Shown here in pieces: positions 40,609-48,981 of a stretch of DNA of 64,000 nucleotides. The notes under the pieces are model-generated. The model was not told the DNA's origin, ran no database searches, and was given only the letters and a program-made list of their open reading frames with translations. The stretch spans positions 144,282-208,281 of the forward strand of contig CAWJBD010000010.1 of assembly GCA_963841045.1 (NCBI GenBank), in the 5' to 3' direction. The position numbers and the translations under genes are program-made. Every line of letters starts with the position of its first letter. Positions within the stretch are counted from its first letter, which is position 1. The stretch comes from Aalborgiella sp963841045. Lineage in GTDB: Bacteria; Pseudomonadota; Gammaproteobacteria; Burkholderiales; Burkholderiaceae_C.

Positions 40609-42210
40609 ATGACCAAACCACAAGAAACTGCACGTGCTGAGTTGATTAACCAGCTGGAACAAGCCGAAGAATTCGATATCGCCATCATCGGTGGCGGTGC
40701 CACGGGTTTGGGCGTGGCATTGGATGCGGCTTTGCGTGGATTCAAAGTGCTGCTGCTGGAATCGCACGACTTTGCCAAAGGCACTTCGTCACGCGCTACC
40801 AAGCTGGTGCATGGCGGTGTGCGCTACTTGGCGCAGGGCAATGTGGCGCTGGTGTACGAAGCCTTGCATGAACGCGCCAACCTCTTGCACAACGCGCCGC
40901 ACATTGCGCAGCCTTTGTCGTTTGTGATGCCTTCTTATAAATTTTGGGAAACGCCTTTTTATGGCGCGGGCTTGAAAGCTTATGACGTGCTGGCAGGCAA
41001 ATCAGGTTTGGGCGCAACTGAATTTTTAAGCCGCAAACACACCCTGCAAGCCTTGCCGGCCTTGAAAGCGGATGGTCTCAAAGGCGGCGTGAAGTATTGG
41101 GACGGCCAGTTTGATGATGCGCGTTTGGCTTTGGCGCTGGCACGCACAGCTGCACAGCAAGGGGCTTTGCTGTTGAACTACATGCCCGTGACCAAACTGA
41201 TTCACGAAGACGGCAAACTGGTCGGCCTGAAATGCCAAGACACCGAAACCGGCAAGAGCTACAAAATCAAGAGCAAATGCATCATCAACGCGACAGGCGT
41301 TTGGGTGGACGCGCTGCGCAAGCAAGATGGTGATGCGCTAAAAAATCCCACAACAGACATTGTTGCGCCCAGCCAAGGCGTGCACGTGGTGGTGGACCGC
41401 GAATTCATGCCTTGCGACACAGCGATGATGATACCCAAAACAGCAGATGGACGCGTTTTGTTTGCCGTGCCATGGCTGGGCAAAACCATCTTGGGAACAA
41501 CCGACACGCCGCGACATGACTTGGCGCGTGAACCCGAGCCGTTCAAAGACGAGTTGAAATTTATTTTGAGCGAAGCCGGTAATTATTTGAGCAAAGTACC
41601 CAAGCGCACTGACATCAAATCCATTTGGGTGGGTTTGCGCCCCTTGGTCAAACCGCCCGAAGATTCGGGCGACACCAAAACCATCAGCCGCGAACACACG
41701 GTGCTGGTCAGCAGCAGTGGCTTGGTGACGGTGACGGGTGGCAAGTGGACAACGTATCGCGCCATGGCTGAAGATGTTTTGACACAATGCTTCGACGCGA
41801 AATTGTTGCCACACCGACCTGCGGATGTGACGAAAAATTTCAAACTTGTAGGCGCTCAATCAGGTACGCAATCGTTTGATGCCAGCTCAACCAAACCCAG
41901 CAATATGAGCATAGCGCAGGGCCTGCATTCGTATGGTGATGAGGCCGCGGTGGTGAGCAAATTGCCAGGGCACAAAACCGCGTTGCACGAAGGACTAACC
42001 GAAGCCATGGTGCGCTTCGCCGCCCGCTACGAATACGCCCGCACGGTAGAAGACATGCTGGCACGGCGTTGGCGCACCTTATTCTTAGATGCCAAATTGG
42101 CTGCCAGTTTGACTGAGCCCGTTGCCCTAATTTTGCAAGAAGAAACAGGCCAAGACCCGCAACTGGCCGCGTTTTTAGATTTGGCCAAGCAGTACCAGAC
42201 TTTGCCGTGA
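40609..42210 (+). CDS. glpD: Aerobic glycerol-3-phosphate dehydrogenase
   Basis: GlpD oxidises glycerol 3-phosphate to dihydroxyacetone phosphate at the inner membrane, passing electrons to ubiquinone. The 533-residue flavoprotein has the FAD-binding FDIAIIGGGATGLGVALDAA, the family signature SSRATKLVHGGVRYLAQGN, WDGQFDDARLAL, INATGVWVD and VLVSSSGLVTVTGGKWTTYR. It works with the divergent glpK in glycerol use. No break is seen. Confidence 0.95.
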   Translation: MTKPQETARAELINQLEQAEEFDIAIIGGGATGLGVALDAALRGFKVLLLESHDFAKGTSSRATKLVHGGVRYLAQGNVALVYEALHERANLLHNAPHIAQPLSFVMPSYKFWETPFYGAGLKAYDVLAGKSGLGATEFLSRKHTLQALPALKADGLKGGVKYWDGQFDDARLALALARTAAQQGALLLNYMPVTKLIHEDGKLVGLKCQDTETGKSYKIKSKCIINATGVWVDALRKQDGDALKNPTTDIVAPSQGVHVVVDREFMPCDTAMMIPKTADGRVLFAVPWLGKTILGTTDTPRHDLAREPEPFKDELKFILSEAGNYLSKVPKRTDIKSIWVGLRPLVKPPEDSGDTKTISREHTVLVSSSGLVTVTGGKWTTYRAMAEDVLTQCFDAKLLPHRPADVTKNFKLVGAQSGTQSFDASSTKPSNMSIAQGLHSYGDEAAVVSKLPGHKTALHEGLTEAMVRFAARYEYARTVEDMLARRWRTLFLDAKLAASLTEPVALILQEETGQDPQLAAFLDLAKQYQTLP

Positions 42211-42307
42211 TGTTGAATCATTTCCCAAGTTTTTCAACGATATAGCTATCAATCTAGACAGATAGCTTAAAAGCGTTATACTTGGATAAGTTTCCTAGGA
42301 GAAAATG

Positions 42308-42541
42308 ATGTCACAAGTTCAATTGGCTGAAGTTAAAAACAGATTGTCAGAATATGTCAAAGCCGTGCAAACAGGTGCGCGATTTGAAATCACTGTGCGG
42401 GGCGTTCCCGTCGCGCAGCTGATGCCAATTTCTAAAACAACTTCAAAAAAAGGCTTTGCAGCGCGTGTTGCATCACGCATGGCAAAGACAAATGCGCCCT
42501 TATTCGATGTGCGTGCTGCTTTGTTAGAAGGTCGTAAATGA
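42308..42541 (+). CDS. Antitoxin of the Phd/YefM (VapB-like) type
   Basis: The 77-residue protein opens SQVQLAEVKNRLSEYVKAVQ and has GARFEITVRGVPVAQLMPIS, the N-terminal DNA-binding fold of Phd/YefM antitoxins. The basic C-terminal half (KKGFAARVASRMAK) would contact the toxin. AGGAGA lies just upstream (an ATG one codon earlier is also possible). Its last codons overlap the toxin start (ATGA). The pair probably represses its own promoter, which lies in the TATAGCTATC/GATAGCT dyad region near 42240-42267. Confidence 0.82.
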   Translation: MSQVQLAEVKNRLSEYVKAVQTGARFEITVRGVPVAQLMPISKTTSKKGFAARVASRMAKTNAPLFDVRAALLEGRK

Positions 42542-42960
42542 AAGTGGTGATTGACAATTCAGTGGTCATGCGCTGGTTGTTTAATGATGGAACCAAGGCC
42601 GATAAAGATTACGCAACCAAGGTAGCAGGATTAGTCGAAACCCACGATGTGCAAGTACCCGCACTCTTTGTAGCAGAGGCTGCAAATGTCATATCTCGCG
42701 CTCTCAAAGCGCAAGTTATCAATGCAGATGACAGCACAACATGTTTTGAATTAATCAACGAGATGGCGGCAACCATTGCATCACCCAAAGACACCCATGC
42801 CGTGATGCAACTCACACAACGCGCCCAAGAAGATAACTTATCCGCCTACGATGCCAGCTATTTGTTGCTGGCTGAAAATTTGAATTGCGCCTTGGCAACT
42901 TTGGACAAAGATTTAAGAAAAGCAGCCAAACGTCGTAAGGTTGAAATTGCTTGTTTATAG
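42538..42960 (+). CDS. PIN-domain toxin (VapC family)
   Basis: The 140-residue PIN-domain ribonuclease has the acidic residues expected at the active site: MKVVIDNSVVMRWLFND (Asp 5), the VAEAANVI glutamate, DNLSAYDASYLLLAEN and CALATLDKDLRKAAK. VapC toxins cut RNA, often tRNA or rRNA, when the labile antitoxin is lost. The gene overlaps its antitoxin by four bases, the standard type II arrangement. Confidence 0.85.
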   Translation: MKVVIDNSVVMRWLFNDGTKADKDYATKVAGLVETHDVQVPALFVAEAANVISRALKAQVINADDSTTCFELINEMAATIASPKDTHAVMQLTQRAQEDNLSAYDASYLLLAENLNCALATLDKDLRKAAKRRKVEIACL

Positions 42961-42977
42961 TCTGTGAATGCCTATAT

Positions 42978-43044
42978 TGCTATTATTTTAATAGCAATAT
43001 AGGCAATCAATACGCCGGCTAGAGGCCAATTTTCTTCTATAAAT
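42978..43044 (+). repeat. Dispersed 65-bp element, copy 8
   Basis: TTGCTATTATTTTAATAGCA, ATATAGGCAATCAATACGCC and GGCTAGAGGCCAATTTTC are a near-perfect consensus. It lies between vapC and the convergent small gene at 43048, whose stop is four bases away. Confidence 0.92.
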
Positions 43045-43047
43045 TTC

Positions 43048-43329
43048 CTAATTCAACTTACGCTGCTGCACAATCGGCTCTACCAATTCGCGCACATGTT
43101 TGCCGGCCAGTTCGGTGAGGGCGTCTGCGCTCTCAGAGCGGTTGGCGGCCATTTCGATGGCGGGGCGTAGGGCGTTGGCCATGCAGACTTCGGACGCTAA
43201 GGTGACGGCCTGAATGATTTCGGCAAACGGTGCATCGCCAATGGCTTGCATGCGTTTGACAATGAGTTGAAATGCTTCGTGGCCAACTTGGTCAGCCAAG
43301 GCATATTGTTCTTGAAGTGATAGGCCCAT
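43048..43329 (-). CDS. Small uncharacterised helical protein
   Basis: The 93-residue soluble, helix-rich protein (LQEQYALADQVGHEAFQLIV, LASEVCMANALRPAIEMAAN) has no recognised motif. It lies just downstream of rep on the same strand (38-base gap) and may be cotranscribed with it. The codon pattern looks genuine. The function is unknown. Confidence 0.6.
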   Translation of the reverse strand: MGLSLQEQYALADQVGHEAFQLIVKRMQAIGDAPFAEIIQAVTLASEVCMANALRPAIEMAANRSESADALTELAGKHVRELVEPIVQQRKLN

Positions 43330-43367
43330 GGTGCTTATTTTAGTTGAGCAAAATTAGTTGAGCAGAA

Positions 43368-45602
43368 TTAGATGAGTGTGTTGTCGACTGTATTGGCTTC
43401 AGCTGCCTTTTTGGCAAACTCTGCGCGTAGCAGGCGCAGCTTTTCGCGGGGATCTTCTTTGGTGGTCTCTTGGTTGAGCGCCATCTCGCCTATGAATCGG
43501 CTGGGTTGTGCCGCAATCATTTCGCGGCCTTTTTTGCGGCGCTTGGTCCAGCTGACCGACAAGCTGCGCTGTGCGCGGGTGATGCCCACATACATCAAAC
43601 GGCGTTCTTCTTGCAGGTCGGTGGCCACTTTTTCATTGGCCATTTCATCGGCCATGGTGGAACCACCCGCAGTTTCGGCATTGGTTTTTTTGCCTGCAGA
43701 CTTGTCATCACGCTTGAATGGCAACACGCCTTCGGTCACGCCCACCAGCATCACATGCGGCCACTCCAAACCTTTGGCAGCGTGCAGCGTGGACAGGGTG
43801 ACGACGTTTTGCTCTTGCTCGCGCTCGTTGATGGTGGACAAAAGCGATATGGTTTGCGCCACTTCCAGCAAGGTTTTTTTCTCGCTTTCCAGCGTCACAC
43901 CAGCGGTGTCTTCAATCACACCACCACAGCGCTTGCACATCCAATCGCAAAAGTCCAACACATTGGTCCAACGTGCGGCGGCAACGGGTTCAGAATCTTC
44001 ACCCTCGTACAGGTATTTTTCGTAGCCAATTTCTTTGAGCCACTCTTTCAAAAACTGCGCGCAGTCTTCTACACCCGTGGTTTGCCCTGCGCGGTATTGC
44101 AGGTCATTGATGTAGCGGCCAAACTCATGCAGTCCGCCAATGGCGCGGCTGCTGACAGCGGTGTGCAAGGACGACATGAACAGTGCCTCAAACAAGCTCA
44201 CTTTGTAGCTGCTGGCAAATGCTCCCAGCTGCTGCAATGACTGGTGGCCAATGCCACGTTTGGGTGTGGTGATGGCGCGAATGAAAGCTGGGTCGTCGTC
44301 TTCGTTCACCCACAGCCGAAACCAAGCACACAGATCTTTGATTTCGGCGCGGTCAAAAAAACTTTGCCCACCAGATACTTTGTAGGGAATGTTGGCTTTG
44401 CGCAGCGCTTTTTCAAAAGCTTTGGCTTGGTGGTTGGCACGGTACAAAACAGCAAAGTCCTTGAATTCTTTGTATTGCGTATTGTTTGCCCCCACGCTTG
44501 CCACTTCGTGTGCTGCGCTGCCCCCCGAGTGGGCCGTGCCTTGCTTGAGGCGGCTCTGCGCTGCGGCGGTGCCGCTGTCAGAGGCTAAAACTGTCATTCC
44601 AGAGCGCAGAGATTGAATACGCGCCACCACGCGTTCGGCTTCGTGTTCTTCGGTGTCGGCATCCACCACACGTACGGGCTCGCCTTCGCCCAAATCGCTC
44701 CACAGATTTTTGGGGAAGAGTTTGGGGTTCGGGCCAATCACATTGTTGGCAGCGCGCAAAATGGCGCTGGTGGAGCGGTAATTTTGTTCCAGCTTCACAA
44801 CTTTGAGTTGTGGGAAATCAATCGGCAATTTTTTCAAATTGTCCAAAGTCGCACCGCGCCAGCCGTAGATGGATTGGTCGTCATCACCCACCGCCGTAAA
44901 GCGGCCTTTGTCGCCCACCAAGTGCTTCAGCACCTCGTATTGCGTGGCGTTGGTGTCTTGGTATTCGTCCACCAACACGTGTCCCATTTGCGCTTGCCAT
45001 TTGGCGCGCACATCTGCGTGGTTTTGCAGCAATTTGAGCGGCAAGCCAATCAGGTCGTCAAAGTCCACCGCTTGAAAGGCGCTCAAACGTTCTTCATAGC
45101 CCGCCATCACTTTGGCAATGATGCGTTCGTTGTCGTCTTTGGCTTGCGCCAGCGCCATCTCGGCGTTCAAACCTTGGTTTTTCCAAGAGCTAATGGCCCA
45201 TTGCCATTGCCGCGCTGTGGCAATATCAACTGTGCTGCCTATGTCTTTCAATATGCTGGTGATGTCGTCGGTGTCCAAAATTGAAAACTGCGGCTTCAAA
45301 CCCAGCGCAGCGCCATCTTGCCGCAGCATGCGCACACCCAGCGCGTGAAAGGTGCAAATCACCACCTCTTTAGCGGGTTTGCCAATCAGTTGCTTGGCAC
45401 GTTCGCGCATCTCGGCAGCGGCTTTGTTGGTGAAGGTGATGGCGGCGATGTTTTTGGCGGCAATTCCACTTTGAATCAAGCGCCCAATTTTGTGCGTGAT
45501 CACGCGTGTTTTGCCAGAGCCCGCCCCCGCCAACACCAGGCAAGGCCCATGCATGTAATTCACTGCCTCTTGCTGGGCAATGTTCAGTCCCGTACTTGTC
45601 AT
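43368..45602 (-). CDS. rep: Rep/UvrD-type ATP-dependent DNA helicase with a repeat-derived insert
   Basis: This 744-residue superfamily 1A 3'-5' helicase removes proteins ahead of the replication fork. Motifs: VLAGAGSGKTRVITHKIGRL, ITFTNKAAAEMRER, LVDEYQDTNATQYEVL, AVGDDDQSIYGWRGATLDNL, KLEQNYRSTSAILRAAN, VTLSTLHAAKGLEWPHVMLV and RRLMYVGITRAQ. Residues about 333-374 (starting SGMTVLASDSGTAAAQSRLK) form a low-complexity loop before FKDFAVLYRANHQA; the DNA beneath is a GC-rich dispersed repeat in frame. The product opens TSTGLNIAQQEAVNYMHGP. Confidence 0.92.
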   Translation of the reverse strand: MTSTGLNIAQQEAVNYMHGPCLVLAGAGSGKTRVITHKIGRLIQSGIAAKNIAAITFTNKAAAEMRERAKQLIGKPAKEVVICTFHALGVRMLRQDGAALGLKPQFSILDTDDITSILKDIGSTVDIATARQWQWAISSWKNQGLNAEMALAQAKDDNERIIAKVMAGYEERLSAFQAVDFDDLIGLPLKLLQNHADVRAKWQAQMGHVLVDEYQDTNATQYEVLKHLVGDKGRFTAVGDDDQSIYGWRGATLDNLKKLPIDFPQLKVVKLEQNYRSTSAILRAANNVIGPNPKLFPKNLWSDLGEGEPVRVVDADTEEHEAERVVARIQSLRSGMTVLASDSGTAAAQSRLKQGTAHSGGSAAHEVASVGANNTQYKEFKDFAVLYRANHQAKAFEKALRKANIPYKVSGGQSFFDRAEIKDLCAWFRLWVNEDDDPAFIRAITTPKRGIGHQSLQQLGAFASSYKVSLFEALFMSSLHTAVSSRAIGGLHEFGRYINDLQYRAGQTTGVEDCAQFLKEWLKEIGYEKYLYEGEDSEPVAAARWTNVLDFCDWMCKRCGGVIEDTAGVTLESEKKTLLEVAQTISLLSTINEREQEQNVVTLSTLHAAKGLEWPHVMLVGVTEGVLPFKRDDKSAGKKTNAETAGGSTMADEMANEKVATDLQEERRLMYVGITRAQRSLSVSWTKRRKKGREMIAAQPSRFIGEMALNQETTKEDPREKLRLLRAEFAKKAAEANTVDNTLI
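44480..44604 (-). repeat. GC-rich repeat-like insert inside rep
   Basis: The plus strand has GCCCCCACGCTTGCCACTTC, TGCTGCGCTGCCCCCCGAGT and GGCCGTGCCTTGCTTGAGGC, closely resembling a GC-rich dispersed repeat of Comamonadaceae intergenic regions, next to an ACTGTCATTCCAGAGCG segment. It adds about 40 residues between conserved helicase blocks without breaking the frame. Confidence 0.55.
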
Positions 45603-45625
45603 CTATATGGCCATCAAAAATGTCG

Positions 45626-46264
45626 CTAGTACCTGCGTTCCAGCGTCATCTGACCATTGTCTTTGCGCATTGAAAATCGGGTTAAAAAACTATTGCCCAA
45701 GAGCACATATGGCATGGCTTGTTGCGTCACGATGGCGTCCACATTGGCCACATCCACATCGCCAATGCGCACGGAGTTGAGTTTCAGCAAATAGCCCAGC
45801 GTAGCGCCATTGGCGGTGCTCATGCGCACCGGTTTGCCGCTGGTGTAGTCCAAGCCAAGTCGTTTGGCGTCTGATGCACCCATGGCCACTGTGGTGGCGC
45901 CGGTGTCCACCATGAATTGTGTGGCTTTGCCGTTGATGCTGCCTTGCGCCATGAAGTGACCGCCATCGCCTGCGCTCAAGACAATTTTGTCACCGCGTGC
46001 TGCGCTGCCCGCTTGTTCTCCCACGCTGGCTGGCAAGTCGCCCACACGCACGTTCATGCGCTTGCCTTCAACTTGTACCACTGCCGTGTCGCCTTGGGTA
46101 GAGAGCACTTTCACGCCTTGGTAACTGTCACCCACCGCCACAATTTTGGGCGCGCTGCCATCCACAATCAACAAAGCCTTGCCACCCATGGTGCCGGTCA
46201 AGGTGACCGATTGGGCGCTGGCGATGGTGGATGCCAACAAAAGCAAAAGCGGAGAAAGACGCAT
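45626..46264 (-). CDS. Secreted retropepsin-like aspartic protease
   Basis: The 212-residue protein has a signal peptide (LSPLLLLLASTIASA) and a C-terminal single-lobe aspartic protease domain: QFMVDTGATTVAMGASDAKR with the catalytic DTGA, and YVLLGNSFLTRFSMRK. It belongs to the TIGR02281-type clan AA proteases, which are thought to act as dimers in the periplasm. The N-terminal domain (residues 20-100) is probably a small beta fold. Only six bases separate it from yajQ. Confidence 0.85.
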   Translation of the reverse strand: MRLSPLLLLLASTIASAQSVTLTGTMGGKALLIVDGSAPKIVAVGDSYQGVKVLSTQGDTAVVQVEGKRMNVRVGDLPASVGEQAGSAARGDKIVLSAGDGGHFMAQGSINGKATQFMVDTGATTVAMGASDAKRLGLDYTSGKPVRMSTANGATLGYLLKLNSVRIGDVDVANVDAIVTQQAMPYVLLGNSFLTRFSMRKDNGQMTLERRY

Positions 46265-46269
46265 CTTGA

Positions 46270-46761
46270 TCAGTCTCGAAAATTATCAAAGCTGACGGGA
46301 ACATCTTTCACATCGGTGCGAATCAGTGCCATTGCCGACTGCAAATCATCGCGCTTAGCGCCCGTCACACGAATCGCATCGCCTTGAATCGCGGCTTGCA
46401 CTTTGAGTTTGCTTTCTTTGAGGAGCTTGGTGATTTTTTTGGCTTGCTCGGCTTCAATGCCGTTTTTAACTTTGATGTGTACCTTCACCTTGTCGCCACC
46501 AATTTTTTGCATATCGCCTTTGTCCAAAAAGCGAATGTCCACATTGCGCTTGGTCAGTTTATTGCGCAGCACGTCTTCCACCTGGTCCAGCTGAAACGCT
46601 GCATCGCCAAACACAATGATTTCTTTCTCTTTTTCCTTCAGCTCCACCGCTGCGGATGTGCCTTTGAAGTCAAAACGGGTGTTGATTTCTTTCGATGCGT
46701 TGTCAATGGCGTTCTTAATTTCAACGAAATTAGCCTCGCAAACAATGTCAAATGATGGCAT
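46270..46761 (-). CDS. yajQ: YajQ family nucleotide-binding protein
   Basis: The 163-residue protein of the YajQ/UPF0234 family has the opening MPSFDIVCEANFVEIKNAID, ISTRFDFKGTSAAVEL-type INTRFDFKGTSAAVELKEKE, and KVQAAIQGDAIRVTGAKRDD. Members bind cyclic di-GMP in Xanthomonas and have been linked to virulence regulation; others bind ATP, GTP or tRNA. AGGAG seven bases before the ATG supports the start. Confidence 0.95.
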   Translation of the reverse strand: MPSFDIVCEANFVEIKNAIDNASKEINTRFDFKGTSAAVELKEKEKEIIVFGDAAFQLDQVEDVLRNKLTKRNVDIRFLDKGDMQKIGGDKVKVHIKVKNGIEAEQAKKITKLLKESKLKVQAAIQGDAIRVTGAKRDDLQSAMALIRTDVKDVPVSFDNFRD

Positions 46762-46860
46762 GTGAATCTCCTGTAGAGCCTCTTATGGTATTTTGTGAAT
46801 TTGAATGCGACAATTGTCCCACGAAATTTGGCAAGACGCCGGTACAAGGAACACTCAATC

Positions 46861-47088
46861 ATGGCAAAAACAGGCGAATGGACCACCAAAGTGTTGGCCA
46901 TCATCAAAAGCGGCAAAACCGATGCGGCCATAGCCCAAATCAAAGTAGCCCCCAGCGTCAAAGACCTGAACCAACTAAAAGCCGCCATGATAGTGGGCGG
47001 CCTGATGGCGAAACACAAAAATGTGGAAGCAGCGGTAAATGAGAATTTGGTGCTACTGGCAGCACCTAGGTTGCATCGCGCGCCTTGA
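46861..47088 (+). CDS. Small uncharacterised protein
   Basis: The 75-residue protein (MAKTGEWTTKVLAIIKSGKT, DAAIAQIKVAPSVKDLNQLK) has a regular helical pattern and no known motif. AAGGA about ten bases before the ATG supports translation. It reads divergently from yajQ across 99 bases. The C-terminal residues look less conserved. Confidence 0.55.
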   Translation: MAKTGEWTTKVLAIIKSGKTDAAIAQIKVAPSVKDLNQLKAAMIVGGLMAKHKNVEAAVNENLVLLAAPRLHRAP

Positions 47089-47127
47089 GGTCAGGAAGCA
47101 ATATTCTTTAAATACTTTTGGAAATCA

Positions 47128-47811
47128 TTGAAATTGACTAAATTAGATCGAAAAAAACTAGAAATATACGCACGTATATTGCAAATATTTGTTGTCATCG
47201 TATTGCTTGCACCAATTGCAATTTATATCAATAAATTCGGCATATCGATTTCTGATAATCATGCAAGATGGAGTGAAATGGGATCGGCTATGTCAGGGAT
47301 TTACACGCCTATATTGGCGCTTTTGACTCTAATAGTTCTAATAATTCAGTTGAGAATTCAATCTGAAATGAATAAGCTTGCGTATGACCGAGCATATCTT
47401 GTCGAAGCACGTGAGGACATCCAATATCACTTACTACAATTGAATAATGAATTGTCTGTAAGTTGTAGTGACAATAAAAATGTATCTTTGAAACATGTGT
47501 TAACTACCAAATTTAGATTCGCATCAATCAATGATTTAAAAAAAGCTGACTTTAAAGATGCTGCAGCACATATTCAAAATTGCAATCCACTTATTCAATC
47601 AAATTGGGCAGCACTAAATGCAATATTTGCTGGTCTTTCAGTAAATGATGAGCCCGTTTATACAAATAATTTTGTTATAGCTAAATCAAAGGCAACTTCT
47701 TTATTGTCTTATGAATGTTGCGTTGCTCTGGATAATTTTGATTGGTGTTTCTCGCAAAACAATGTAAGGAAAAGATATGAATTTTCTGAAACTCTAAACA
47801 AGAATGCTTGA
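47128..47811 (+). CDS. AT-rich two-helix membrane protein resembling abortive-infection proteins
   Basis: The 227-residue protein has two membrane helices (about residues 17-35 and 58-78), a short linker with WSEMGSAMSGIYTPILALLT, then a soluble helical domain (RIQSEMNKLAYDRAYLVEAR, LNNELSVSCSDNKN). The layout of two helices around a glycine-proline turn then a Q/E-rich helix recalls putative phage abortive-infection (putAbiC-like) proteins. This is only an architectural likeness. The DNA is much more AT-rich than its neighbours, which suggests recent transfer. The start appears to be TTG at 47128. Confidence 0.55.
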   Translation: MKLTKLDRKKLEIYARILQIFVVIVLLAPIAIYINKFGISISDNHARWSEMGSAMSGIYTPILALLTLIVLIIQLRIQSEMNKLAYDRAYLVEAREDIQYHLLQLNNELSVSCSDNKNVSLKHVLTTKFRFASINDLKKADFKDAAAHIQNCNPLIQSNWAALNAIFAGLSVNDEPVYTNNFVIAKSKATSLLSYECCVALDNFDWCFSQNNVRKRYEFSETLNKNA

Positions 47812-47835
47812 ACTAAATCTTTTATTTAAATACCT

Positions 47836-48147
47836 ATGTTAGAACTCCGCCCCTCCTGCGAGCACTGCAACAAACCATTGCCAGCCGATTCGACGGAAGC
47901 TCTCATTTGCAGTTATGAATGCACATTTTGCGTGACCTGTGTGGAGACGGTTTTGAGGGCTAATGCTTGTCCTAATTGTGGCGGTGGGTTTGTGCAGCGG
48001 CCGGTGCGGCCTGCTCAGGAATGGAAGGCGGGTAACTTTTTAGGGAATGACCCAGCCAGCAAAAACTTCAAGCACAGGTCTGTGAATTTGGAAGCTTATG
48101 CCAAGCTGGTGGCTGCTATTGCGGGATTGCCACCTGAGAAACGGTAA
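47836..48147 (+). CDS. DUF1272 zinc-binding protein
   Basis: The 103-residue protein has the DUF1272 pattern: LELRPSCEHCNKPLPADSTE, ICSYECTFCVTCVETVL and ACPNCGGGFVQRPVRPAQEW. The CxxC pairs indicate a zinc ribbon. The family's role is unknown; it often occurs as a stand-alone accessory gene. It begins 25 bases after the AT-rich membrane gene. Confidence 0.85.
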   Translation: MLELRPSCEHCNKPLPADSTEALICSYECTFCVTCVETVLRANACPNCGGGFVQRPVRPAQEWKAGNFLGNDPASKNFKHRSVNLEAYAKLVAAIAGLPPEKR

Positions 48148-48154
48148 AAAACAT

Positions 48155-48177
48155 TTCGACAAGCTCAATGCGAACGG
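48155..48177 (+). repeat. Short dispersed repeat TTCGACAAGCTCA..CGAACGG
   Basis: TTCGACAAGCTCAATGCGAA followed by CGG belongs to the common CCTTCGACAAGCTCAG-GGCGAACGG repeat of proteobacterial intergenic regions. It lies just after the DUF1272 stop. The counterpart inside trmJ (23448-23476) is translated. Confidence 0.65.
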
Positions 48178-48207
48178 AGCTTAGTTTATTTCGCATTGAT
48201 GTAGATA

Positions 48208-48275
48208 TGCTATATTTTTAATAGCAACTTAGGCAATCAATACGCCGGCTAGAGGCCAATTTTTCTTATAAAAAT
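48208..48275 (+). repeat. Dispersed 65-bp element, copy 9
   Basis: TGCTATATTTTTAATAGCAA, CTTAGGCAATCAATACGCCG and GCTAGAGGCCAATTTTTC plus TTATAAAA are the closest copy to the consensus. It lies between convergent DUF1272 and DUF924 genes and touches the DUF924 stop codon. Confidence 0.95.
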
Positions 48276-48811
48276 CAAAAACTAGAGCCAGGTTGGGTTA
48301 AAAAATCCAGCTCTTCGGGCGTTGATGCGCGGCCCAAGATGGCGTTGCGATGGGGGTAGCGGCCAAAGCGGTCGATGATGGCTTTGTGGCGTAGCTCGAA
48401 GTTGTAGTTGCCTTCTGCGGCTTTCTCTTTGAAAAGTTGCTCCGCAATGACGTGAATGCTTTTTGACTCGCTGTGCATATAGGGCATGAGCAGAAACGTT
48501 CTTTCGTCTTGCGTCAATTCGTCATCTGCTTTCGCTGAAACAGCCTCTTGCGCCAGCGCCAACGCCAAACTGTCGGCTGCAAACGCACGGGGTGTGCCGC
48601 GGTAGATGTTGCGCGAGAATTGGTCCAGCACGATGATTTCTGCCAAGCGGCCTTGCGGCGTGCTGCGCCATGCAAACAACTCTGACGCCAAAGCTTGTGC
48701 ATGAATATTTGCAAAGCGGCTGGCGATGAGTTTGTCAAAAGCAGGGTCAACCTTCCACCACTGGGCGGGGGTGATTTCTTTGAACCAAAATTCGAGGACA
48801 GTGGTATGCAT
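48275..48811 (-). CDS. DUF924 family protein
   Basis: The 178-residue all-helical protein has the DUF924 signatures VLEFWFKEITPAQWWKVDPA, LAEIIVLDQFSRNIYRGTPR and FELRHKAIIDRFGRYPHRNA. The fold resembles tetratricopeptide-like helical proteins and the function is unknown. Length is typical. Its stop codon directly follows dispersed element copy 9. Confidence 0.85.
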   Translation of the reverse strand: MHTTVLEFWFKEITPAQWWKVDPAFDKLIASRFANIHAQALASELFAWRSTPQGRLAEIIVLDQFSRNIYRGTPRAFAADSLALALAQEAVSAKADDELTQDERTFLLMPYMHSESKSIHVIAEQLFKEKAAEGNYNFELRHKAIIDRFGRYPHRNAILGRASTPEELDFLTQPGSSF

Positions 48812-48981
48812 GGTGGGTACAGCGGGTAATGCGTGGGTTGGACTTTGTGAACGAGACTGAATGAGGTTAGACGGTATACAGTTTATGTGAATCTCAATAC
48901 ACTTAGACGACCTGTGCCATTGGTCATTGGTATTGGGTTCAAAATACGTTCACACACATTAACGCCAACGAAAGCCACCAC
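48812..48981. other. Divergent promoter region between DUF924 and aldolase genes
   Basis: There is no coding frame of note in 170 bases. Promoters for both genes are expected; I see no strong -10/-35 pair or operator. Confidence 0.35.

Noticed and set aside
42240..42270. TAGCTATC..GATAGCT upstream of vapBC as another dispersed element
   Set aside because: The core is missing. It is better seen as a possible operator for the antitoxin.
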